This document shows, in pieces, positions 23,173 to 31,057 of a DNA stretch of 40,360 bases. Under the pieces are notes generated by a model. The model saw nothing but the letters and a program-made list of their open reading frames with translations. It was not told the DNA's origin and did no database searches. Each line of letters opens with the position of its first letter. Position 1 is the first letter of the stretch. Source of the DNA: DATMNI01 sp035570275 (GTDB lineage Bacteria; Acidobacteriota; Terriglobia; Bryobacterales; Bryobacteraceae); the NCBI GenBank assembly GCA_035570275.1, contig DATMNI010000336.1:1-40360 (forward strand), in the 5' to 3' direction. Both the position numbers and the translations under genes were made by a program.

Positions 23173-23709
23173 TCACGCCTTCCGGCCCGGCGTCCTTCCG
23201 TAGTGTGCCAGGTACCCCGTCCACCACTGAAGCTGCCCGGGCGCGTCGAAAACCTCCGTCCATTCCTGGCGGAACTCCTGCGCCTTGGCCTCCGCCCGTG
23301 CCTCCAGGAACTTCACCGCCAGTTGATGGTGCGGCACCTCCGCTGTCTGGGCCTTGTCGAGCAGCCGCCCGGTTGCCGCCGCATCGTTCACCTCGCCCAG
23401 CACCTGCTGGACCCGGCGCAACGCTGCCAGTCTGGCTTCCAACCCCGGACCGTAACAGGGACGAAACAACTCCAGCGTGTAGCGCACGTGCTTGGACGCC
23501 AGGCGGGCCTGGTGCAGCGCGGACGGCCCCGGATCGCCCTTCAACCACCCGCGCACCGCTGCGAAATAATCGGCCACCAGTTGCGGCAACCGGCGGCGCG
23601 CGTTAGCGCCCGGGTCCAGCCGCTCGCTCCAATCGATGGGGCGCGGCTTCCCGATGTGGCGCGGCTTCCCGGTGTGGCGCAGTTTCCCGGTGTGGCGCGG
23701 CCGGCTCAT
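23173..23709 (-). CDS. CHAD domain protein, C-terminal half
   Basis: 178 residues. It begins with a Lys/Arg/His-rich repeat (RHTGKLRHTGKPRHIGKP) and then carries the second half of a CHAD domain: LHQARLASKHVRYTLELF, RLAALRRVQQVLGEVNDA and a helical tail. CHAD domains are all-helical, rich in His/Lys/Arg and bind polyphosphate. The first half lies in the preceding gene, whose stop overlaps this start as ATGA. The two products may assemble into one domain. Context with PPX supports a polyphosphate role. Confidence 0.75.
   Translation of the reverse strand: MSRPRHTGKLRHTGKPRHIGKPRPIDWSERLDPGANARRRLPQLVADYFAAVRGWLKGDPGPSALHQARLASKHVRYTLELFRPCYGPGLEARLAALRRVQQVLGEVNDAAATGRLLDKAQTAEVPHHQLAVKFLEARAEAKAQEFRQEWTEVFDAPGQLQWWTGYLAHYGRTPGRKA
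23640..23693. repeat. 18-bp minisatellite at the CHAD split
   Basis: Three 18-bp units (23640, 23658, 23676) based on GGCGCGGCTTCCCGGTGT. They encode the basic RHTGKP repeats at the start of the second CHAD half, 16 bases from the stop/start overlap that divides the domain. Confidence 0.85.
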
Positions 23710-24128
23710 GGCTTCAGCTCCAATTGATCCCGCCATTTGCGGGATAGGTTGTGCGTCCGGAACCGGCGCAGTTCCCGCAGCAGCTCCTGGGCGGCCTGGC
23801 GGCGCTCGTCTTCCAGCCGGACCGCCATGACAGCCCGCGGCGGCACGCCCACTTCGGCCAGTAACTGCAGCGCAATGTCCCGATCGCGCACGGCTCCGGA
23901 TAGCTCCATCAAATCCGCCAGCCGGCGGCGGATCTTCTTCCACGAGCCGGCCGGATAGAATGGCGCGAACACTCGCAGGCCGCGGCTGAAGCGGCGGACG
24001 GCAACCCGCAAGTCATGCACGGCCCCGTGGTCGCCATTCTTGGCGGCGCGATTCACTTCAAATGCCAGCCGCCGCAATAAGACCGCGGTCTGGAGCAGCG
24101 CGAATTCCCGCATGGTGGGCTGGCTCAT
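23706..24128 (-). CDS. CHAD domain protein, N-terminal half
   Basis: 140 residues holding the first half of a CHAD domain: LRRLAFEVNRAAKNGDHGAV, HDLRVAVRRFSRGLRVFAPF and LMELSGAVRDRDIALQLL, the usual LGxVRDxDV-type position. ATG 24128 lies one base after the PPX stop, so coupling is likely. A full CHAD domain is about 280 residues. Here the stop falls between the two halves, and the rest is in the next gene. Whether this is a natural split or a stop-codon mutation rescued by a nearby ATG cannot be told from one sequence. Confidence 0.75.
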   Translation of the reverse strand: MSQPTMREFALLQTAVLLRRLAFEVNRAAKNGDHGAVHDLRVAVRRFSRGLRVFAPFYPAGSWKKIRRRLADLMELSGAVRDRDIALQLLAEVGVPPRAVMAVRLEDERRQAAQELLRELRRFRTHNLSRKWRDQLELKP

Positions 24129-24129
24129 C

Positions 24130-25662
24130 TCATTCGCGCGCCCTGATGACGGCCACGGGCCGGTTGTAAACCTGCCGGAAAGCCACTCCGGCGCGCTCCG
24201 CACCCCACTGCTCCAGGTCGATATCCACTTTGGCGTGAACCTGCAGCACCACTTCCCCATTGCGCAGGCTGCACTCCACCCCGCGAATACGCTGCTCGCG
24301 GCTGCGGTCCAGGTTGTCCGCCAGGCGCAGAATGGGGATCAGCAGCATCAGCGTGCGCCGCTCTTCGGCCGTCAACGTCAGGTACGCGCTGTGGGCGGGA
24401 TTGGGCAGCGACTTCCGGTGGTACCGGCACAACCCGGCAATCAGCAGCCGCTCGCGTTCCGTGAAGCCCGCCATATCCGAGTTGCAGACAACGTAGTAGG
24501 AATGTTTATGATGGCTGGCATCGCTCACGAAATGGCCCACATCATGCAAATAGGCCGCTGCCTCCAGCAGTTTGCCCGATTCCGGCGGCAACTGGTGCAG
24601 CGGCTGCAGCGCGCTGAACAGCAGGCCCGCCACCTGGCCCACCTTACGGGCATGCTCCAGCGAGACGCCGTAGCGCCGGCCCATGCCTTCCACCTCGCGC
24701 CGCTGCTCACGGCTCAGGTGCCAGCGCTCGGCGCCCACATTGCGGGCCGCCAGGTCGGCGATAATCCCGTCGCGGACACCGGCGCGCGAATAGTAGACCC
24801 CGGGCAAATGGAATTCCTGCAGAAACTCCAGCAAGACCGACACGCCGGGAACGATGATCTCGGCGCGCCGCGGACCAATGCCGGTAATCTTGCGCCGGCC
24901 TGGCAGGCCCAGAACCGCCAGCCTGCGGTGCAGTTGCCGCACCTGCGCCGTGGAGACGCGCAGCCGGTCAATGCCTTCTCGTTTGGAACGCGGCGCGCGC
25001 GCCACCACGCTGGCCACGGCCGAAGCCGTGGCTGACGTAGCGATTGCCCGGTCCCAACCCGTGGGTCCCAAGCGGTGCACTACCGCGTCCAGTTTGGCGT
25101 GGATGTATTCGTGCATCTGGTTCAGTTCGCGCGGCGTGGGCGGGTCGCTCTTGAGAAAGTTTTCCCGCAACCTCACCGCTCCCAGCGGCTTGGAGAAAGA
25201 CTCCAGCAGGCGCCCATTTTCCGCCGCGATGATCTCCGCGCTGCCACCGCCGATATCGACGATCAGGATGCGCTTGCCGGGCTGCGGCCAAATGCCGGCC
25301 ACGCCGAGATGGATCAGCCGCGCTTCCTCCCGCCCAGAGATAATTTCCACCGGCGCCCCGGCTGCCTCGGCCGCGCGCGCCAGAAACTCTCTCTGGTTGC
25401 TGCTGTCGCGGATGGCGCTGGTGGCCACCGCCCGCACCCCCACCACATCGAGCTTCCGGTATAGCCCAGCCATGCGAGCCAGCACCACGCAGGTATTTCT
25501 CAGCGCCTCTTCGCTCACCGACCCGGTGCGAAAAACGCTTTCGCCCAGCCGTGTGACTTCGCGGTCGGAGGCCAGCACGCGGGCAGGCTGCCCCGGTAGC
25601 ACTTCCGCCGCCTCCATCCGAATGGAATTGCTGCCGATGTCAATGGCCGCGTAACGGGGCAT
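24130..25662 (-). CDS. Exopolyphosphatase / pppGpp phosphohydrolase (PPX/GppA)
   Basis: 510 residues. The N-terminal actin-like ATPase fold has the phosphate loops YAAIDIGSNSIRM (residues 4-16) and ILIVDIGGGSAEI, plus GVRAVATSAIRDSSN. The C-terminal HD-type helical domain has AAYLHDVGHFVSDASHHKHS. PPX enzymes cut phosphate from polyphosphate ends, and GppA converts pppGpp to ppGpp; sequence alone does not separate them. Coupling to a CHAD (polyphosphate-binding) pair favours polyphosphate. It is the first gene of the PPX-CHAD operon. Confidence 0.9.
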   Translation of the reverse strand: MPRYAAIDIGSNSIRMEAAEVLPGQPARVLASDREVTRLGESVFRTGSVSEEALRNTCVVLARMAGLYRKLDVVGVRAVATSAIRDSSNQREFLARAAEAAGAPVEIISGREEARLIHLGVAGIWPQPGKRILIVDIGGGSAEIIAAENGRLLESFSKPLGAVRLRENFLKSDPPTPRELNQMHEYIHAKLDAVVHRLGPTGWDRAIATSATASAVASVVARAPRSKREGIDRLRVSTAQVRQLHRRLAVLGLPGRRKITGIGPRRAEIIVPGVSVLLEFLQEFHLPGVYYSRAGVRDGIIADLAARNVGAERWHLSREQRREVEGMGRRYGVSLEHARKVGQVAGLLFSALQPLHQLPPESGKLLEAAAYLHDVGHFVSDASHHKHSYYVVCNSDMAGFTERERLLIAGLCRYHRKSLPNPAHSAYLTLTAEERRTLMLLIPILRLADNLDRSREQRIRGVECSLRNGEVVLQVHAKVDIDLEQWGAERAGVAFRQVYNRPVAVIRARE

Positions 25663-25981
25663 TCTTCAATGCTACCCTGCCCGCAGGATAGGCGTCCTCG
25701 CCTGTCTTGTGCGCGCGGCGGCGTTTTGGGCGCTGATAGCGATCAAGCGCTTCGGCCTTGGTGAATCTTGCCCTGGGCCTGTTTCGTCTCCAAACCAAGG
25801 CATTGAGATGGGCCGGTCCGTCAGACCAGAGGCGGCCAGTTAAGGATTGTCCGCGCGCTTTTCCAGGGTCACAGGGACCGAGGCGGCCGTGACCTCCACT
25901 TGCCTGACAGAATCCAACAAATTGCGAAGGACGGTTTATAGCCATCGCCGCTATCGCCGCCGCAGTGGTGAATTGCCGAGA
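25663..25981. other. Intergenic region, no supported gene
   Basis: About 320 bases. An open frame on the minus strand covers most of it but has no ribosome binding site or domain, and its composition looks like intergenic filler. It should contain the promoter of the PPX-CHAD operon and the end of the PemK transcript. Confidence 0.45.
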
Positions 25982-26353
25982 TCATAGCTCAAGTAGCCGC
26001 TTGAGAACTATTTCCACTCTGCGGATAGTTTCTGCGCGCAAACTACCGAGTCTGCCTTTCGGACGGAAACGACGGATGTCTGCTTTGCCAATCTGATCGC
26101 ACTTGATCCTGCTTGGCTTCGCCAAGCCTCCCTCGCCGGCGGGAACCTCGACGTGAATCCTCAGCGGCAGGCTGGAACTCGAGATCGGTATCACGATCAG
26201 GACTCCAAATGAACTGTCGTTCAAAGAGTCTGTGGAGATCACCAGCGCGGGGTGTTCTTCACGGATCTCATTTCCCACCGACGGTGAAAAATCGACCCAC
26301 CAAACCTCACCACGGCGCGGGCGCTCGGGCGAAACGGGAACCGCCGGTTTCAC
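25982..26353 (-). CDS. PemK/MazF-family toxin
   Basis: 123 residues of the MazF/PemK endoribonuclease fold: RRGEVWWVDFSPSVGNEIR, a HPALVIS strand, a VLIVIPISS strand and the SRIKCDQIGKADIRRF segment. This is the usual order GEVWxVDxxPxxGxExxxxRP, DQ and R. It should cut mRNA. GTG 26353 overlaps the antitoxin stop as GTGA. The pair seems intact, unlike the PIN module 3 kb away. Confidence 0.88.
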   Translation of the reverse strand: MKPAVPVSPERPRRGEVWWVDFSPSVGNEIREEHPALVISTDSLNDSSFGVLIVIPISSSSLPLRIHVEVPAGEGGLAKPSRIKCDQIGKADIRRFRPKGRLGSLRAETIRRVEIVLKRLLEL

Positions 26354-26622
26354 CGCCTCCCTTTCAGGCCATCGGCCGAAGTGCCCGAGTACCGGTCACG
26401 CTCTTGCCGCTCCATTGGATAGGCAGCGAGGTACGCTTGGGCTTCTTCTTCGAATCCTTCCCAAAAAAGACTGTGTTCGAGTTTGTCGAGTGCGCGTTCG
26501 ATGACTTCTTGTTGGCTGGCCGCTTTCAGGCGAAGCGCCAGTTCGCCGACGCGCTTTCTGGTCGAAGGAGAAACGCGGATGGAACTGCCAGAACTGCGCC
26601 GCATTTCCACAGTGTAACGCAT
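26350..26622 (-). CDS. Antitoxin of the PemK/MazF module
   Basis: 90 residues. SSIRVSPSTRKRVGELALRL resembles a ribbon-helix-helix strand and helix; EVIERALDKLEHSLFWEGF would be the toxin-contact helix. ATG 26622 has AGAGG close upstream; ATG 26604 is an alternative. The longer upstream extension has no ribosome binding site. Overlap with the toxin is typical for co-regulated antitoxins. Confidence 0.7.
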   Translation of the reverse strand: MRYTVEMRRSSGSSIRVSPSTRKRVGELALRLKAASQQEVIERALDKLEHSLFWEGFEEEAQAYLAAYPMERQERDRYSGTSADGLKGRR

Positions 26623-26842
26623 GCCTCTACCGCATGCCAACCCGCTGTCCGATCCATCCGATCCGGGTGCCATGGAGACCCGCGTAGACGTGCCGGGCAT
26701 CCAGGAACCCTCTGCCAGACGGGTGGGCGCGACGGGCCGGCCGGTGTCTCTCCCCGCCTGACATTCGTCACCCTTCCTGCCTGATAATCCCCACTGGTAG
26801 CCGGTTCTTCTTTACTGCACCATGCATAAAGAGGGACCAAAT

Positions 26843-27393
26843 ATGCCGGTTGCGGAATTGAAAGCCGTCACCAAGAATTACGGTCCGGTCCCGCGCTACG
26901 CGGAATCGCCCTGACCATTTCACGGGGCGAACTTGTGGCGCTGCTGGGGCCGAACGGCGCCGGAAAGACTACGGTTGTGCGCATCCTGCTCGGCCTGGCT
27001 TCGCCCACATCCGGCAGTGCCACGGTGTTCGGCTGCCATCCGGCCAGCCAGGAAGCCAAACTGCGGCGGGGCGCGTTGCTGCAGGTGGCCAGGGTGCCGG
27101 AGACGCTGCGGGTGCGGGAACACATCGAGCTGTTTTCCAGCTACTACCGCCGTCCGCTCCCGCTGGCCGAGACCATCGCCGCGGCGGGCCTGGGCGGCCT
27201 CGAAAAACGCCTCTACGGCGATCTCTCCGGCGGCCAGAAGCAGCGCTTGCTGTTCGCCCTGGCCATCTGCGGCAACCCCGACCTGCTCTTTCTCGACGAG
27301 CCTACGGTCGGGCTGGATGTGGCAGCGCGGCGCACGCTGTGGACGCACATACGCGGCTTCGTGGCGCGCGGCGGCAGCGTACTGCTGCTATGC
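26843..27393 (+). pseudogene. ABC transporter ATPase, frameshifted and 3'-truncated
   Basis: ATG 26843 (GAGGGA upstream) opens PVAELKAVTKNYGPV and soon stops. The next frame continues LRGIALTISRGELVALLGP with Walker A GPNGAGKTT, signature LSGGQKQR and Walker B LLFLDEPTVGLD. One extra or missing base near 26890-26900 separates them. After GGSVLLL (about 27390) similarity ends just where the H-loop His should come. The sequence continues as part of a response regulator in another frame. It resembles CcmA-type exporters that travel with a permease and a DesK/DesR-like pair. Non-functional. Confidence 0.85.
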
Positions 27394-27544
27394 AGGGGAA
27401 GGGGCGACCGGGGCCGAGATCGCGGAGCGCCTGAGCTTGTCCGAAGGGACGGTTCGTAACTATCTGTCGGAAGCCATCAGCAAATTGGGCGCATCCAACC
27501 GCACTGAAGCCGCGCGCATTGCCCGCCAGAGGGGCTGGCTGTAG
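27394..27544 (+). pseudogene. C-terminal LuxR-type HTH remnant of a DesR-like response regulator
   Basis: Read from about 27398, the frame gives EGATGAEIAERLSLSEGTVR, NYLSEAISKLGASNRTEAAR and IARQRGWL, then stop. This is the recognition-helix half of a NarL/LuxR HTH, ending as DesR-type regulators do. The receiver domain and the first part of the HTH are missing. It is joined directly to the cut ABC ATPase in a different frame. Confidence 0.85.
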
Positions 27545-27573
27545 AGGGGCTAGCCGGGCCGTAGCCTGGGCGG

Positions 27574-28041
27574 TTACCGAAGGGGAGGTGGCGGCGGGGG
27601 CGCGCCCAACGGTGTGCCCCATGTAACCGGCATGGCGAGGCGCTGCGAGTAGCCCGAAATCTTCACCCAATACAGAATCCAGCAGACCAAGCCCGCGAGG
27701 CTGCCGGCGATCCCAAGCAACGGAATGAAGCCGGTCAGGCTCAGGATGCACATGGCCAGCCCTAAGCTCTTCCCTGGCTCCGCCTCCACATCGATGATGT
27801 TGCGCCGGAGGAACTCGTTGTGCAGGGATCTGGCGATCTTGATTACGAGGATGAATTCCCAGACCAGGTTGAACAGCGGGATCAACATGAGCCAGACGTT
27901 GCCAGGCGACGTAGTCCGGGCCTCCGGAGAGCAACGCTCCAGGGCACGTTGAAGAGTAAGCAGGTAGAAGATCCCCGGTATCACGACGATGCCGAGGAAG
28001 ATCAGGACTACCAGTAGCTCCGGAAGGCCAATCGAATCCAT
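27574..28041 (-). CDS. Small membrane protein, four helices, unknown function
   Basis: 155 residues with helices at about 7-28 (LLVVLIFLGIVVIPGIFYLL), 45-67 (VWLMLIPLFNLVWEFILVI) and two near 90-130 (GLAMCILSLTGFIPLLGIA and LAGLVCWILYWVKI). A short Pro tail ends it. The pattern NVWLMLIPLFNLVWEFILV recurs in many uncharacterised acidobacterial and Bacteroidetes membrane proteins. ATG 28041 is used; an in-frame TTG at 28050 is possible. It is convergent with the ABC/regulator scar. Confidence 0.7.
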   Translation of the reverse strand: MDSIGLPELLVVLIFLGIVVIPGIFYLLTLQRALERCSPEARTTSPGNVWLMLIPLFNLVWEFILVIKIARSLHNEFLRRNIIDVEAEPGKSLGLAMCILSLTGFIPLLGIAGSLAGLVCWILYWVKISGYSQRLAMPVTWGTPLGAPPPPPPLR

Positions 28042-28100
28042 TTTATTCAAGATCCGCCTGCGGTGAGGTTGACACGAACACAGGCGTAGGTCAAGCAGCG

Positions 28101-29420
28101 TTACTGGAATAACTGCGGAGCGAACTCGCCCAGGTAATTGCGCCAGTTGATCCAGGTGTGGGCTCCGGGGCTTTCTTTGAACACCGGCGAGAATCCATGC
28201 TTCTTGAGCATCTCCACCGTGGATTTGGTGGTGGACATCAACCCGTCATCCACGCCCGTACTGAACCAGACCAGCTTGAGGCCTTTCCTGGCCCCGGCGT
28301 TGTCCAACTCGGCATGGTGCTGCTCTTCCCAACTCGGTCCGGCCGGGGTAACCGGGGCTGCTGCCGGGCTGGCCGGGGCCGCTACCGGGCCGCGGCCTCC
28401 TCCAAAAGCCCCGATTAACCCGGAGCTATAGACGCCCACATAAGCGAACTTCTCCAGGTTCGGGATGGCGATGTTCAGCGTCTGGCTGCCGCCCATCGAG
28501 AGGCCCGCGATGGCGCGGTGAGGCCGGTCGGCCAGCACCCGGTAATGGGTCTCCACGTAGGGAACGATGTCTTTCAGAAAATCGTCGGTGAACTCGTCGC
28601 GCCCGCCGGCTCCGCGGCCCCGGCCACCGCCAGCGCCGGGAACTGTGTGGCCCGCGGGCATGACCACGATCATCGGTTTGGCCTTCTTAGCTTCGATCAG
28701 ATTGTCCATGATGAAACCAGCGCGGCCCACCGAGGTCCACGAATCGTCGCAATCTCCGGCGCCATGCAGCAGGTAAAAGACCGGATACTTGTCGCGGCCC
28801 GTTTCGTAGCCCGGCGGTGTATAGATGTGCATGCGGCGGGTTCGGCCCAAGGAAGTAGAGTTGTAGAACACGGAGGCCACCGCGCCGTGCGGTACGTTGC
28901 GCGTATCCATGAAGTTCGACCCCGGAACGGTATCCGACCCGGGCACCACCAGCAGGCTCTGCACCGTGCTGTTGGTTTCGCTGACGGACGTGTTGCGCGG
29001 GTCCAGGACCTGCGCGCCGCCCACCATGAAGTTATAGCGGTAGGCGCCGGGGTCGAGCGGCCCCATGGCCGCCTCCCAAACGCCGTTTTCGCCCTTGGTC
29101 ATCGTGGGCAGGGTGCGGCCGCCGGCGGTAAGATCGCCGCCTCGCAGTTCGACACTCTCGGCCCGCGGCGCCAGCAGGCGAAACACCACGTGATGATCGG
29201 ACTGCAGCTCGGGTGAGACCACCACGGGTCCCTGCGGCCCGCGCCCGCCCCGGCCGGGCGTAGCCGGCTGCGCGGATGGCTGGGCGATCTCTACAACCTG
29301 CGGCCTGCGGACCACCCGGCCGGGCGTACCCGGCTGCGCGGGCGGCTGCGCGGTCAGCCCGATCGATCCAACCAGGATCGCAGCCGTGGCGATAGCGATG
29401 GGCGATAAGCTACGTGGCAT
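28101..29420 (-). CDS. Exported esterase (Fes/feruloyl-esterase-like) with E-set domain
   Basis: 439 residues. A signal peptide (ATAAILVGSIGLTAQ) leads to a Pro/Gly-rich linker with an internal duplication. An N-terminal E-set/CBM48-like domain follows (VVFRLLAPRAESVELRGGDL ... PLDPGAYRYNFMV). The esterase-D-type alpha/beta-hydrolase has YPVFYLLHGAGDCDDSWTS as oxyanion region, nucleophile Ser in GLSMGG (near 307) and the His in GAHTWINWRNYL. It probably removes acyl or feruloyl groups from plant polysaccharide; the substrate is inference. ATG 29420 is fixed by AAGGAG 4 bases upstream. Gly-rich inserts (GAGGGRGRGAGG) are unusual. Confidence 0.87.
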   Translation of the reverse strand: MPRSLSPIAIATAAILVGSIGLTAQPPAQPGTPGRVVRRPQVVEIAQPSAQPATPGRGGRGPQGPVVVSPELQSDHHVVFRLLAPRAESVELRGGDLTAGGRTLPTMTKGENGVWEAAMGPLDPGAYRYNFMVGGAQVLDPRNTSVSETNSTVQSLLVVPGSDTVPGSNFMDTRNVPHGAVASVFYNSTSLGRTRRMHIYTPPGYETGRDKYPVFYLLHGAGDCDDSWTSVGRAGFIMDNLIEAKKAKPMIVVMPAGHTVPGAGGGRGRGAGGRDEFTDDFLKDIVPYVETHYRVLADRPHRAIAGLSMGGSQTLNIAIPNLEKFAYVGVYSSGLIGAFGGGRGPVAAPASPAAAPVTPAGPSWEEQHHAELDNAGARKGLKLVWFSTGVDDGLMSTTKSTVEMLKKHGFSPVFKESPGAHTWINWRNYLGEFAPQLFQ

Positions 29421-29477
29421 AGCACTCCTTGTCTTCGGTTCGGATTCATCATACAGGAAACCGGCTTCCTCGGGGCC

Positions 29478-29540
29478 GGCTCGCTGCCGCATCGCGCCGG
29501 CGGATTAGCAATTCGCCGCAGGTTAACAACCTGCCCCACA
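29478..29540 (-). repeat. Dispersed twin-hairpin element, copy B
   Basis: Inverse-oriented copy of 9650-9712. Read on the minus strand it has hairpin CAGGTTGTTAACCTG (29533-29519), then CGAATTGCTAATCCG (29515-29501), then the conserved flank ending GCGAGCC. The first hairpin keeps pairing although its loop differs from copy A. It lies between the esterase gene and the flavoenzyme gene. Confidence 0.85.
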
Positions 29541-29577
29541 TAGCCGATTCATACCACGGGCGTTCCCTCCCGGACCC

Positions 29578-30735
29578 TCAGTAAACCGTGCGCTGCTGGG
29601 TTTCGGACTTGCTGGCAAGGGAGAATCGCGGCTCGCCAGCGCCGCCGCCGAGGACGCACTGCGCCAGATACTCGCCGACCGCGGGGCCGTGCTTGAAGCC
29701 GTGGCCGGAACCGCCGCCGGCCAGCCACAGGTTGTCGAAATCCGGATGCCGGTCGATCAGAAAATCGCCGCTGCATGTGCTCTCGTACTGGCAAACGCGG
29801 GATTCGGTAAGCGGGGCATCCCGTAACTCGGGGAAACGCTCGGCCAGAAAACACCGCGCTTCGGCGAGCCCTTCCACGGTCGGCCGGCGGTCACCGGTAT
29901 CCGGGTCGAAGGCGGGGCCGTGGCGGTCAAGAGCCAGTTTGAAGCCTCGCGATTCCAGATCTGGAACTCCATAGGGGCCGCGCGGATCGGTGAAATCAAT
30001 CCAACTGGGCAATTCATGAGAAGCGAATCGCCGGTCGCCCGGCGGCGGCGCGAAGAAGAAGACCTCCTGACGCGTCGGGAAGATCCGCCTCCCCAGGACA
30101 TCGGGGAAGATCTTCGGCAGCCACGCCCCGCAAGCGAAGACGAAAGTCCCGGCACGAATCGTCTCGCCGGATTGGGTGCGGACGGTGGCCTGCGAACCGC
30201 TGCCGGCTAGAACGCTCACGGCTTCGGTGGCGTAATTTACACCGTACCGCACGGCTTCGGCAACCACTGCCGCCACCGCGCGCCGAGCCATCAATGCGCC
30301 GCTTTCCGGCTCGAAGATGCCGAAGATCCCCGGCACATCGAACCGCATTTGGGGATAGCGCACCGTCAGTTCGGCAGCCGGAACAATCTCGCACGGCACG
30401 CCGGTGCGCAGCAGCGTATCGCGCGTCGCGAGGCTGTACGGTTCGTCCTCCCGCGCCATCAGGATCACGCCCGTCCGGTGGAACAGCGTCTGCCCGGCGC
30501 GGTGGTCGAGGATCTGGCGCCAGAGCGCCAGGGAGCGCATCGCCATGCGGGTATAAATCTCATCGGCGCCGTAGCCCATGCGGATGATGCGGCTCTCGCC
30601 ACCGGAGCTGGACCGGCTATGCCCAGGGCCCCAGGCGTCGAGCAGCAGAACCGAAGCGCCGGCCCGCGACATGTGCCACGCGGACCATGAGCCAAACGAG
30701 CCGGACCCGATGACCGCCACATCGTAGGAAATCAT
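29578..30735 (-). CDS. Sarcosine-oxidase-like FAD-dependent oxidoreductase
   Basis: 385 residues, the normal size for monomeric sarcosine / N-methyltryptophan oxidases. The N-terminal dinucleotide fold VAVIGSGSFGSWSAWHMSRA binds FAD. Typical family segments are SSSGGESRIIRMGYG, FVFACGAWLPKIFP and the C-terminal LWLAGGGSGHGFKHGPAVGE. The usual covalent-flavin Cys region is VCQYESTCSGDFLIDRHPD. The enzyme would oxidise a secondary or tertiary amine, giving aldehyde and H2O2; substrate unknown. ATG 30735 starts just before the FAD motif. The longer upstream frame is not family-like. Confidence 0.87.
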   Translation of the reverse strand: MISYDVAVIGSGSFGSWSAWHMSRAGASVLLLDAWGPGHSRSSSGGESRIIRMGYGADEIYTRMAMRSLALWRQILDHRAGQTLFHRTGVILMAREDEPYSLATRDTLLRTGVPCEIVPAAELTVRYPQMRFDVPGIFGIFEPESGALMARRAVAAVVAEAVRYGVNYATEAVSVLAGSGSQATVRTQSGETIRAGTFVFACGAWLPKIFPDVLGRRIFPTRQEVFFFAPPPGDRRFASHELPSWIDFTDPRGPYGVPDLESRGFKLALDRHGPAFDPDTGDRRPTVEGLAEARCFLAERFPELRDAPLTESRVCQYESTCSGDFLIDRHPDFDNLWLAGGGSGHGFKHGPAVGEYLAQCVLGGGAGEPRFSLASKSETQQRTVY

Positions 30736-30751
30736 ACCAATGTGAATGATT

Positions 30752-31057
30752 CTAGCGCGCCCGAATCCGCGCGGCGGATGCCGGCGAGAATCCAGGAAAC
30801 AACTGTGTGAATCCAACGACGGAATCGGGCGGCCCTTTTTCAAGTACCAGGCTCGTGAGGTTGAAAGCCGCTGCGTAATCTGAGGCATTCCAGGCCCACG
30901 GCTCCCTCAGTCCGCTCGGCTTCCACTCCGCCCAGGCGGCAGAATCTGCATGCTCCAGTAGATCCTGCACTCCTGGTGACAAGCGTCCTATCCTTTCCCG
31001 GAGGGCAGGTCTTTGTCTGCCGAAGCGTCGAAGACGGTGCCACTCGTGCACTAACAT
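30752..31057 (-). CDS. Possible small protein upstream of the flavoenzyme
   Basis: 101 residues, rich in Trp and Arg (DSAAWAEWKPSGLREPWAWN), with no recognised domain and no clear ribosome binding site. It ends 17 bases before the flavoenzyme start, which would suit an operon. Its first codon overlaps the first codon of the divergent DUF2934 gene by two bases, so at most one of the two starts is likely to be right. Could be a chance frame. Confidence 0.3.
   Translation of the reverse strand: MLVHEWHRLRRFGRQRPALRERIGRLSPGVQDLLEHADSAAWAEWKPSGLREPWAWNASDYAAAFNLTSLVLEKGPPDSVVGFTQLFPGFSPASAARIRAR

Noticed and set aside
25640..25945. 101-codon minus-strand open frame before PPX
   Set aside because: Overlaps the PPX start, has no ribosome binding site and its composition looks like spacer.
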